Below are positions 39,626 through 46,772 of a DNA stretch of 46,772 bases, one piece after another (the stretch's first letter is position 1; every line of letters begins with the position of its first letter). The notes beneath the pieces were generated by a model. That model made no database searches, was not told the origin of the DNA, and worked only from the letters and a program-made list of their open reading frames with translations. A program made the translations under genes and the position numbers. The stretch comes from JAKCDU01 sp035551615. Its GTDB lineage: Bacteria; Actinomycetota; Acidimicrobiia; Acidimicrobiales; Palsa-688. The DNA lies in contig DASZNC010000078.1 in the NCBI GenBank assembly GCA_035551615.1, positions 1 through 46,772 of the forward strand. The letters are read 5' to 3'.

Positions 39626-39700
39626 GCCCGCTGGCCTGTCCGATTGCCGCGGTCAAAGGAGCCAGCCAACGGGCGGTCACGCCGCTCGCCGCCTGCCTCC

Positions 39701-39718
39701 CCGGCGTGAGAGCCGGGT
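39701..39718 (+). other. Leader hairpin
   Basis: CCCGGC-GTGAGA-GCCGGG forms a 6-bp stem with a purine-rich loop, 33 bases before the decarboxylase start. If transcription begins near 39615 this would be in the 5' leader. No known riboswitch consensus was recognised. Confidence 0.35.
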
Positions 39719-39751
39719 AGGGGGCTAGCCGGCCGCTGGCATGCTCTAGCT

Positions 39752-41110
39752 GTGCACAATCCCATGTTCGTCCCCGACGAGCGGATGATCTCGCTCGTGT
39801 TCGACTACTGCCGGGAGCGCCTGAACCTGGACCCGGTGCCGCTGGACTTCCCCGGCGACAAGGGGGTGCTCGACCGGGCGCTGGAGGGGATGATCGCGGC
39901 CGCCGGCCAGGATCCGGCGGACGTGCTGAAGGTGTTCGGCGACACCCTGGCGCCGGCGGTGGTGTCGTGCGACAGCCCCCGGTTCCTGGCCTTCATCCCG
40001 GCGGCGCCGACCAAGGCATCGTTGCTTTTCGACATGGTGGTCTCCTGCTCGTCGCTGCAGGGGGCCAGCTGGCTGGAGGCGGCCGGCGCGGTGGCCGCCG
40101 AGAACCAGGTGCTGAGGTTGATCGCCGACGCGGCCGGGCTGCCCGCCCAGGCCGGCGGTTGTTTCGTGTCGGGCGGCAGCGCCGGCAACCTGTCGGCCCT
40201 GGTGGTGGCCCGCGAGGTCGGCCGCTACCGGCACCCGGAGCTGACCGGCCGGCTGCGGGTGGCGGTCAGCGATCAGGCCCACTCGTCCATCGGCAAGGCG
40301 CTGGCCGTCATAGGGGTCGATCCTTTGATCATCCGGACCGACGACCACCGATTGACCGGACCGGCGCTGGAGGCTGCGCTGCTGGCCGACCCCGACCCCT
40401 CGAACGTGGTGGGGGTGGCCGCAACTGCTGGCACCACCAATGCCGGAATCGTGGACGACCTGGCCGGAGTGGGCCGGGTGGCCGGGGCACGCGGCCTCTG
40501 GTTTCACGTAGATGGCGCGTATGGCGGCGCTGCACTGTTGGCCCCATCTGTCCGGAATAAGTTCGATGGTATAGAGCAGGCCGATTCGATTGTCGTCGAC
40601 CCACATAAATGGTTATTTGCGCCCTTCGACTGTGCGTCGCTCATTTACCGAAATCCGAGCCTGGCCCGTGGCGTCCACACCCAGGACGCCAGCTACCTCG
40701 ACGTCATCCACACCGATGCCCCCGACGAGTGGAACCCGAGCGACTACGCCTACCACCTGACCCGCCGGGCACGCGGGATGGCGCTGTGGTTCTCGTTGGC
40801 CGTCCACGGGACCGAGGCGTACGCGCATGCTGTCGAGGCCGGGCTGGACGCCGCCCGGGACGCGGCCGATCAGATCAGGGGCAGAAAATCCTTGACATTG
40901 CTGCGCGATCCTGAATTGTCAGTCGTACTGTTCCGGCGGGACGGATGGTCGTCAGCGGATTACGACAATTGGTCACGAAAACTGCTAGACGATCAGATCG
41001 GCTTCGTCACCCCGACCAAATGGGAGGGGGAGACGGTTGCCCGGTTCGCGTTCCTGCATCCTGACACCACTCCGGACATCGTGGCGGAAATCCTGGACAC
41101 CATGTCCTAA
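39752..41110 (+). CDS. PLP-dependent amino-acid decarboxylase (aromatic-L-amino-acid type)
   Basis: A 452-residue group II pyridoxal-phosphate decarboxylase, removing the carboxyl group from an amino acid such as an aromatic one or glutamate. GCFVSGGSAGNLSALVVAR binds the phosphate, FHVDGAYGGAALL carries the conserved Asp, and VVDPHKWLFAPFDC carries the Schiff-base lysine (K286). GTG 39752 follows CATGCT-N6; ATG 39764 is the alternative. The bases around the active-site lysine (about 40500-40680) and a second patch (about 40885-41000) are much less GC-rich than the rest, with a TTA codon (40613). No transporter for substrate or amine is adjacent. Confidence 0.9.
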   Translation: MHNPMFVPDERMISLVFDYCRERLNLDPVPLDFPGDKGVLDRALEGMIAAAGQDPADVLKVFGDTLAPAVVSCDSPRFLAFIPAAPTKASLLFDMVVSCSSLQGASWLEAAGAVAAENQVLRLIADAAGLPAQAGGCFVSGGSAGNLSALVVAREVGRYRHPELTGRLRVAVSDQAHSSIGKALAVIGVDPLIIRTDDHRLTGPALEAALLADPDPSNVVGVAATAGTTNAGIVDDLAGVGRVAGARGLWFHVDGAYGGAALLAPSVRNKFDGIEQADSIVVDPHKWLFAPFDCASLIYRNPSLARGVHTQDASYLDVIHTDAPDEWNPSDYAYHLTRRARGMALWFSLAVHGTEAYAHAVEAGLDAARDAADQIRGRKSLTLLRDPELSVVLFRRDGWSSADYDNWSRKLLDDQIGFVTPTKWEGETVARFAFLHPDTTPDIVAEILDTMS

Positions 41111-41149
41111 CCCGTCATATCTGGACTAATCACTCACCTCAGAATAAGG

Positions 41150-41175
41150 GCCTATCCCAGTGTGACAAGATAGGC
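41150..41175. promoter_or_regulatory. Inverted repeat upstream of subtilase
   Basis: GCCTATC-N12-GATAGGC, perfect 7-bp arms, in the AT-rich gap between the decarboxylase and the protease. It could be an operator for the protease promoter or a weak transcript hairpin. Confidence 0.45.
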
Positions 41176-41246
41176 GTATCTCTACTAAAGATTTCCTCCT
41201 CAGACGCCGATACACCGAAGTGGTGCAACCCGGGGAGGGGGAGCGA

Positions 41247-43046
41247 GTGGAACCACATAGCGAACAGGCTCGGCCGGCGTCCGCAAGGAAGCGGGCCTTC
41301 AGGCGCGTCTGGGCCGGGGTAGCAGCCTTCGTTGCGCTCGTCGGTACGATCGCCGGTGTGGGCGGTCTGGGCGTCGACGCCGCATACGCCAGCGGTGGTG
41401 GATGCCCGGGGCCGCAATTCGGCGCGGCGATGTCCACCGTGATCGTCACCGGGCTGCCCGGCGTCAACCTGAGCGGTGCCATCTTCTGCGAAGGCGGCTC
41501 GGTCACCCAGAGCTTCGGTGTCATCAACAGCCTCGAGGCGTCGGTTCCGACCTCGCTGGTGACGGCCCTTTCATCGCTGCCCGGCCTGTCCGTCTACCCG
41601 GACCTGACCGTCAGTGTGCAGTCGACGGTCGAGTCGAGCGGCCCGCACACCCCGAGTGACGCCTATATCCAGGAGACGGGCGCCGACTCGTTGGCGGCCG
41701 CCGGCGACACCGGCCACGGCGTCACCGTTGCCGTCCTCGACACCGGCATCGACAACCTGCCCGATTTCCAGGGCCGGCTGGTCGGCGGCGTCGACCTCAC
41801 CGGTGAGAACAATCCGTTCCAGGACGACTTCGGGCACGGCACCTTCGTCGCCGGACTGATCGCCGGCAACGGGGCCTCGTCGGGCGGTCAGTACTCGGGA
41901 GAAGCGCCCGGCGCCAACCTGGTCGCCATCAAGGTCGCCGGCGCCTCCGGCCAGACCGACCTGGCGACGGTCATCCAGGGTGCGGTGTGGGCCATCACCC
42001 ACAAGGCGCAGTACAACATCGGCGTCCTCAACATGTCGCTCGGCTTCCAGCCGATCGGCTCGACCGTTCTGAATCCGCTGGACCAGGCCGTCGAGGCGGC
42101 GTGGAACGCCGGCATCGCAGTGGTCACCTCGGCCGGCAACGGCGGGCCGTTCAACGGCACCATCCTCTCGCCCGGTGACGATCCGCTGGCCATAACCGTC
42201 GGCGCCCTCGACGACATGGCCACGCCGGCCATCACCGACGATGAGATGAACGACTTCAGCAGCGTCGGGCCGACCAGCCCCGACGGCTGGGTCAAGCCCG
42301 ACCTGGTGACCTCCGGACGTTCCGTGGTGTCCCTGGCCGCCCCCGGCTCGACCATCTCGGACAGCTTCCCCTCGGCCCATGTCGGATCGTCCGACCTGGT
42401 CGGGTCGGGTACGTCGTTCAGTGCCGCCATCACGTCCGGTGCTGCCGCCCTGGTCCTGGCCGACAACCCGGGGCTGACGCCCAACCAGGTGAAGGCCCGC
42501 CTCATCGGGACGGTCACCCCGGGCCCCGTCGGCAACCCCTTCGTCGACGGTCATGGCGCCCTCGATGCCCAGGCCGCCGCGACCTCGGGCGACCTCGAGT
42601 TCCATCAGTCGACGTTCGGCATCCTGCCCACGGCGATCGGCGCCACCGTCTCCCTGTCGCCGCTCGGTACCGCCGACACCTGGAACATCAACCTGTGGTC
42701 CGGTTCACTCAGCAGCACCGCCTGGAACAGCACGGCCTGGAACTCCACCGCCTGGAACTCGACCGCCTGGAACTCCACGGCCTGGAACGGATACGCCTGG
42801 GACTCGACGGCCTGGAACGGGTTCGCCTGGACCAGCACGGCCTGGAACTCGACCGCCTGGAACGGCGCCGAGTGGAACTCGACCGCCTGGAACTCGACCG
42901 CCTGGAACTCGACGGCCTGGAACTCCACGGCCTGGAACTCCACTGCCTGGAACAGCACCGCCTGGAATTCGACCGCTTGGAACTCCACTGCCTGGAACAG
43001 CACGGCCTGGAATTCGACCGCCTGGAACGGCTCGTCCTGGAGTTGA
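41247..43046 (+). CDS. Secreted subtilisin-like (S8) serine protease with WNSTA-repeat tail
   Basis: A 599-residue exported protease. A basic N-terminus and hydrophobic segment (about 22-48, ending AAYAS) form a signal peptide. A propeptide-like part follows, then the S8 catalytic domain with Asp165 (AVLDTGID), His197 (DFGHGTFVAG), the oxyanion Asn298 (SAGNGG) and Ser390 (GSGTSFSAA). The last 110 residues are 22 pentapeptides centred on Trp, mostly T-A-W-N-S, ending GSSWS. GTG 41247 follows GGGGAGGGGGAG; the GTG at 41220 lacks a site. The tail may anchor the enzyme to the cell surface or to a partner; each unit also carries an Asn-Ser-Thr sequon. The GGDEF-EAL gene begins 26 bases later. Confidence 0.93.
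   Translation: MEPHSEQARPASARKRAFRRVWAGVAAFVALVGTIAGVGGLGVDAAYASGGGCPGPQFGAAMSTVIVTGLPGVNLSGAIFCEGGSVTQSFGVINSLEASVPTSLVTALSSLPGLSVYPDLTVSVQSTVESSGPHTPSDAYIQETGADSLAAAGDTGHGVTVAVLDTGIDNLPDFQGRLVGGVDLTGENNPFQDDFGHGTFVAGLIAGNGASSGGQYSGEAPGANLVAIKVAGASGQTDLATVIQGAVWAITHKAQYNIGVLNMSLGFQPIGSTVLNPLDQAVEAAWNAGIAVVTSAGNGGPFNGTILSPGDDPLAITVGALDDMATPAITDDEMNDFSSVGPTSPDGWVKPDLVTSGRSVVSLAAPGSTISDSFPSAHVGSSDLVGSGTSFSAAITSGAAALVLADNPGLTPNQVKARLIGTVTPGPVGNPFVDGHGALDAQAAATSGDLEFHQSTFGILPTAIGATVSLSPLGTADTWNINLWSGSLSSTAWNSTAWNSTAWNSTAWNSTAWNGYAWDSTAWNGFAWTSTAWNSTAWNGAEWNSTAWNSTAWNSTAWNSTAWNSTAWNSTAWNSTAWNSTAWNSTAWNSTAWNGSSWS
42712..43046 (+). repeat. 15-bp tandem repeat encoding 22 Trp-centred pentapeptides
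   Basis: TGG codons occur at every 15 bases from 42723 to 43038. The consensus is TGGAACTCGACCGCC with many synonymous changes, so the peptide T-A-W-N-S is conserved by selection. Variant units (AWDS, AWTS, AEWNS, AWNG) cluster in copies 5-11. Confidence 0.95.
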
Positions 43047-43072
43047 ACTTTGCCCCTTACTGATCGGCACCG

Positions 43073-45811
43073 ATGGTGCGCCTGAGCGAGCTACCGCGCT
43101 CCGCTCGGGCGATCATCCTGGCCACCCTGGCCGGCGGACTCGTGTCCGCCGGCCTCGTTGGCTTGTTGACCTACCGGTCGTTCCACATGACGGGGACGCA
43201 ATGGGTGATCGCCGGAATCGTTTGCGCGCTGGATCTGGCCAGCTGGGTACGCCCCCTGGTGCTGTACCGCACCGGCGTATCGCAGGCGTTCCATTTCGAC
43301 GAGGGCTTCCTCGTCGTGATGATCCTGCTCCTGCCGCCGGCGGCCACGGTGGTGGTGCTGGCTTCCGTCGTGGTCGTGTCGCAGACCATCCGGCGCCGGC
43401 CGATGGTCAAGTCGGCGTTCAACCTGGGCCACGTTCTGCTGCTCTCCAGCGCGGCGGTGGCCGGGTCCCGAGCCATCGCCCCACCGACCACCCATCTGCA
43501 TGTGGACTCGGTGCTGGCCGCGTGTGCGGGCGCCATCGTCTTCTTCGCCGGTTCCACCTTCGTGGTGTCGGCGCTGCTCGTGTCGCTCGGCGCCACCTGG
43601 CGGGAGTGCATCTCCGCCGACCTGTCCACCCAGTTGGTGGTGGCCTTCACCGGCACGCTGGTCGGGGCCGTTCTGGCCATGGATGTGCACGCCAACCCGG
43701 GGGCCACCGCCCTGGCCGTGCCCCTGCTCATGGTCTTCCGCCTGCTGGTCGCCGCCCAGTTCAAGGCCCGCCATGACCGGGCCCGCATGCAGGGGTTGTT
43801 CAACGTCACCCTCGACGCCAACCGCCGGCTGTCCCACGAGTCGGTCATCGACAGTGTGCTCCAGGCGGCCCGGGAACAGCTGCGCTGCCCGACGGCGGTG
43901 ATCACCTCGGTGGAGCCGGAGCCGGGCGCCATGTCGGCGGCCATCGACACCGGCGGGGTGTCGCAGTGGTTAGCGGTGTCCGGCCGGCCCCGGGAGGAGC
44001 CGTTCGACCAGGCCGACCGCATGCTGCTCGACGCCATCTCGGCCATTGCCAAAGGGGCGCTCACCAACGCCGACCTGTACCGCCAGGTCCGCTACGAGCG
44101 GGGCCGGCTGGCGTCGGTCACCCTCAACATCGGCGAGGGGGTGTGCGCAGTCGACAGCGAGGGCAACCTGACCTTCGTCAACCCGGCCGCCGCCGACCTG
44201 GTCCGCCTCCCCACCCGGAACGTGTCGATCGGCGACAGCCTGCCGGCGGAGACGATGCGGGCCCCCGAGTTCCTGCTGACCCCGGCCCGGTCGGTGATGA
44301 GCGCAGGCGGGGTGATCCGCGAGGAGGACGCCCACTTCGAGGGCCGTGACGGCCATCCGATCCAGGTCGCCTACACGGCATCGGCCATCCGCCAGAACGG
44401 CAAGGTGGTGGGGGCGGTCATCGCCTTCCGCGACATCACCGAGCGTAAGAAGCTGGAGGCGGTGATGACCCGCCAGGCGCTCTACGACAGCCTGACCGGG
44501 CTGGCCAACCGGCGGATGCTGGTCGAACGCCTGGAGACGGCGCTGAACCGGTCGGCCCGGGACCAGAAGCTGCACGCCCTGATCTTCGTCGACGTCGACC
44601 GCTTCAAGGCCATCAACGACAGCCTCGGTCACGGCACCGGCGACGGCCTGCTCGTAGCCGTGGCTACCCGCATGCGTCAGGCCGTCGGCACCCGGGGGCT
44701 GGTCAGCCGGTTCGGTGGCGACGAGTTCGTGATCCTGATCGAGGACGTGTTCGGCGCCGACGACGCGGTGGCGGTGGCCCGCCGCATCTGTACCGCAGTG
44801 GAGGAGCCGCTGGTGCTGCCTGACGGCTACGAGATCGTGGCCAGCGTGTCGGTCGGTATTGCCATAACCGAGCCGGGCCAGACCGTCGACGACGTGCTGC
44901 GCGACGCCGACGTGGCCATGTACCGGGCCAAGGGCCGGGGCGGCACCTACCAGGTGTTCGACAAGGAGCTGATGGGTACCCGCTCGGCGGAGCGCATCTC
45001 CCTCGAGGCGGCCCTGCGCAAGGGGATCGAGCGGGCCGAGCTGGAGGTGCACTATCAACCCCTCGTGTCGGTGGCCGACGGACGCATTACCGGCGCCGAG
45101 GCGCTCGTCCGGTGGCGCCACCCGGTCGAGGGGCTGATGGCGCCGGACAAGTTCGTGCCGATGGCCGAGGAGACCGGCCTGATCCTGCCCATGGGCCAGT
45201 TCGTGCTCGAGGAAGCGTGCCGGCAGATCGTCGAGGTCCGCCGGCGCCTGGGCCGGGACCTGCCCATCTCGGTCAACCTGTCCCCCCGCCAGTTCCAGCA
45301 GAGCTCCCTGTTGACCGACGTCGCCTCGGTGCTGGACCAGGCCGGGCTCGAGTCGCACCTGCTCAAGTTCGAGATCACCGAGACCATGGTCATGGACGAC
45401 CTGGCCGGCGCCACCGAGATCATGAAGAAGCTGAACCGCCTCGGCGTCCACCTGGCCATCGACGACTTCGGCACCGGGCACAGTTCACTCGGCTACCTCA
45501 AGCGGTTTCCCGTCCATGAGGTCAAAGTGGATCGCCTCTTCGTCAAGAACCTGGCCACCGACCCGGTCGACACCGCCATCGTCAAGGCGGTCGTGGACCT
45601 GGCCGACGCCATGGGCATCTCGGCGGTGGCCGAGGGGGTCGAGGACGAGGAGCAGCTTGAGTGTCTGCGGCATCTGAAGTGCCACATGGCCCAGGGCTAC
45701 CTCTTCTCCCGGCCGGTGAAGGGCCACGGGTTGATCCAGCTGCTCGAGCAGGATGCGGCCCGCAACCCCGACGCCCGGGCGTCGCGCCGGGCCGGCCTCC
45801 GGGTGGTCTAG
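43073..45811 (+). CDS. GGDEF-EAL cyclic-di-GMP enzyme with membrane, GAF-like and PAS domains
   Basis: A 912-residue membrane signalling protein. N-terminal hydrophobic helices (about 12-230; for example IILATLAGGLVSAGLVGLL and FLVVMILLLPPAATVVVLASVVVV) are followed by a GAF-like region (about 235-345) and a PAS domain (about 350-460, GNLTFVNPAAADLVRL to VIAFRDITERKKLE). A GGDEF domain follows (LTGLANRRML, intact GGDEF at 548-552), then an EAL domain (EAL at 676-678, IDDFGTGHSSLGYLKRFPVHEVKVD, GVED). Both catalytic signatures are complete, so it could make and degrade c-di-GMP. ATG 43073 is 26 bases after the protease, possibly cotranscribed. It has one TTA codon (43970). Its stop overlaps that of the convergent dioxygenase gene. 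Confidence 0.93.
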   Translation: MVRLSELPRSARAIILATLAGGLVSAGLVGLLTYRSFHMTGTQWVIAGIVCALDLASWVRPLVLYRTGVSQAFHFDEGFLVVMILLLPPAATVVVLASVVVVSQTIRRRPMVKSAFNLGHVLLLSSAAVAGSRAIAPPTTHLHVDSVLAACAGAIVFFAGSTFVVSALLVSLGATWRECISADLSTQLVVAFTGTLVGAVLAMDVHANPGATALAVPLLMVFRLLVAAQFKARHDRARMQGLFNVTLDANRRLSHESVIDSVLQAAREQLRCPTAVITSVEPEPGAMSAAIDTGGVSQWLAVSGRPREEPFDQADRMLLDAISAIAKGALTNADLYRQVRYERGRLASVTLNIGEGVCAVDSEGNLTFVNPAAADLVRLPTRNVSIGDSLPAETMRAPEFLLTPARSVMSAGGVIREEDAHFEGRDGHPIQVAYTASAIRQNGKVVGAVIAFRDITERKKLEAVMTRQALYDSLTGLANRRMLVERLETALNRSARDQKLHALIFVDVDRFKAINDSLGHGTGDGLLVAVATRMRQAVGTRGLVSRFGGDEFVILIEDVFGADDAVAVARRICTAVEEPLVLPDGYEIVASVSVGIAITEPGQTVDDVLRDADVAMYRAKGRGGTYQVFDKELMGTRSAERISLEAALRKGIERAELEVHYQPLVSVADGRITGAEALVRWRHPVEGLMAPDKFVPMAEETGLILPMGQFVLEEACRQIVEVRRRLGRDLPISVNLSPRQFQQSSLLTDVASVLDQAGLESHLLKFEITETMVMDDLAGATEIMKKLNRLGVHLAIDDFGTGHSSLGYLKRFPVHEVKVDRLFVKNLATDPVDTAIVKAVVDLADAMGISAVAEGVEDEEQLECLRHLKCHMAQGYLFSRPVKGHGLIQLLEQDAARNPDARASRRAGLRVV

Positions 45812-46772
45812 GAGCGGGCCCAGGACCAGGGATAGTCCGGGTCGGCGGCTTCTCGGGCCGCGTCGGAGATCATCAAAGGTGAGAACGTGTCGATCATCAC
45901 CGCCGTCTCCTCGGTCCGATCGACGCCGGCCGACGCCTCGACGCTTCCTGGCTGCGGCCCGTGCACGAAACCGGCCGGGTGCAGGGTGAGCGAACCCCGG
46001 CCGATCCCGGCGCCCCTGCGGCTCATGAAGTCGCCGTCGGAGTAGAACAGCACCTCGTCGGAGTCGACGTTGGCGTGGTGGTACGGGACCTTGATGGCCG
46101 ACGGGTCGAAGTCGAACGGGCGGGGCACGAAGCTGCACACCACGAATCCGGGCCCGGCGAAGGTCTGGTGGACCGGCGGCGGCTGGTGGATGCGCCCGAC
46201 GATGGGCTCGAAGTCGTGGATCGACAGGGCGAACGGGAAGGCGCAGCCGTCCCAGCCGACCACGTCGAAGGGATGGGAGGCGTGGCAGTGACGGGACCAA
46301 CCCTGGCGGCTGCGGACCAGGACGGGCACTGGGCCGTCATGGTCGACGACCAGTGGTCCGGCCGGCGGTCGGATGTCCCTCTCGGAGAAAGGAGCACCCT
46401 CCCGCAGCTGACCGCGCTCGGTCAGATATCGGGCCGGGATGCCGACATGGCCCGTGGCCTCGGCGATCAGCGCCTCTACCACTGTCCCCCCGGCGATCAC
46501 CCAGCGGTGGGTGGTCGACGCCGGGATGGTCAGGTAGTCGCCGGTGGTCACCTCGATGGTTCCGAACACCGACTCGAAGGTCGCCGTCCCCGACTGGATG
46601 TACACCAGCTCGTCACCGGCCGCGTTGCGGTAGAGCTCGCTGGTCCGCCCAGCCGCTGCCCGACATATAACAACGTTATTGTTACCGAGCAGGACTTGGC
46701 GGCCGGTGACCAGATCGGCGGGGACCGGCTCGGCTGCGTCCGGCGCCGGCGCTGGCGCCGGCGCCGGCGTCA
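45808..46772 (-). CDS. Homogentisate 1,2-dioxygenase-like protein (5' part beyond window)
   Basis: The minus-strand frame is open from its stop at 45808 to the window edge, so the N-terminus is missing; the first in-frame GTG at 46605 is internal. The visible 321 residues show a double cupin-like fold: the N-terminal part has GDELVYIQSGTATFESVFG and TIPASTTHRWVI. The C-terminal part has the iron ligands of homogentisate dioxygenases: VPYHHANVDSDEVLFY (His and Glu) and GFVHGPQPGS (His-Gly-Pro). Homogentisate dioxygenase opens the ring in tyrosine/phenylalanine breakdown; related actinobacterial proteins may act on other aromatics. An Ala-Pro repeat lies at the window-edge end. Confidence 0.85.
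   Translation of the reverse strand, partial: TPAPAPAPAPDAAEPVPADLVTGRQVLLGNNNVVICRAAAGRTSELYRNAAGDELVYIQSGTATFESVFGTIEVTTGDYLTIPASTTHRWVIAGGTVVEALIAEATGHVGIPARYLTERGQLREGAPFSERDIRPPAGPLVVDHDGPVPVLVRSRQGWSRHCHASHPFDVVGWDGCAFPFALSIHDFEPIVGRIHQPPPVHQTFAGPGFVVCSFVPRPFDFDPSAIKVPYHHANVDSDEVLFYSDGDFMSRRGAGIGRGSLTLHPAGFVHGPQPGSVEASAGVDRTEETAVMIDTFSPLMISDAAREAADPDYPWSWARS
46741..46772 (-). repeat. Ala-Pro coding low-complexity repeat at window edge
   Basis: Repeated GGCGCC/GCCGGC hexamers give a Pro-Ala stretch in the frame of the dioxygenase gene. It is cut by the window end, so its full length is unknown. Confidence 0.5.

Noticed and set aside
39626..39751. Possible riboswitch in the decarboxylase leader
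   Set aside because: Some hairpins can be drawn, but I recognise no conserved riboswitch core; listed only as a leader hairpin.
42605..43003. Minus-strand frame of FQAVE repeats and plus-strand frames of Pro-Gly-Thr repeats over the WNSTA region
   Set aside because: These are other-phase readings of the 15-bp repeat. Only the protease frame continues a known catalytic domain and shows synonymous drift.
43073..45811. Degenerate GGDEF or EAL domain acting only as a receptor
   Set aside because: Both the GGDEF and EAL signatures and the downstream DDFGTG motif are intact, so degeneracy is not supported.

Overview
The window is high-GC DNA, dense with genes, with many GTG/TTG starts, ATGA/GTGA stop-start overlaps and several leaderless-looking starts. 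This, together with the gene families present, points to an actinobacterium. Features such as the WNSTA-tailed subtilase and the many CoA-ester catabolic genes fit a soil Acidimicrobiia-like lineage, but that placement is inference. No rRNA, tRNA, CRISPR array, insertion sequence or phage gene was recognised.

Layout. (1) 1-3796: the 3' part of a TetR-like regulator with a histone-H1-like tail, then an acyl-CoA dehydrogenase, a CitE/HpcH-type lyase and a family III CoA-transferase. (2) 3800-15100: a minus-strand NDMA-type alcohol dehydrogenase diverges, across a perfect 8+7+8 bp palindrome, from a plus-strand operon of cupin, cytochrome P450, acetoacetyl-CoA-synthetase-like ligase, CoA-transferase, DUF35 protein, Baeyer-Villiger-type monooxygenase, crotonase, SDR and thiolase-like protein. 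Read as a pathway, this hydroxylates an alicyclic or terpenoid-like substrate, oxidises it to a ketone, opens the ring and cleaves the product as CoA thioesters. The crotonase has a His/Asp pair in place of the hydratase glutamates, and the thiolase-like protein lacks an obvious nucleophilic Cys. Both suggest C-C cleavage chemistry rather than ordinary beta-oxidation. (3) 15147-22386: SDR plus amidohydrolase (minus), a large unrecognised helical protein, SRPBCC and DUF427 proteins, a second amidohydrolase and a second CitE-like lyase. (4) 22482-27568: a 49-residue membrane peptide gene, then an operon of O-antigen-ligase-like/TPR protein, ECF sigma factor and membrane-anchored Asp-box protein (probable anti-sigma), and a cold-shock gene. 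(5) 27707-33904: a TetR regulator with operator-like palindromes, diverging from acyl-CoA dehydrogenase, amidohydrolase, a double CoA-transferase and a paralogous amidohydrolase. (6) 34177-46772: an unknown Ig-like/helical protein, a molbindin, a large secreted propeller/PKD protein with three Cys-paired C-terminal repeats, an SDR, a small membrane protein, a PLP decarboxylase preceded by a 14-bp perfect inverted repeat, a subtilase ending in 22 Trp-containing pentapeptides, a GGDEF-EAL protein, and a homogentisate dioxygenase-like gene cut by the window edge.

As a whole the window is a catabolic island for CoA-activated ring compounds (two acyl-CoA dehydrogenases, two CitE-like lyases, four CoA-transferase domains, four amidohydrolases), interleaved with envelope and signalling genes. 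All functional statements come from motif recognition by eye; no database search was run.
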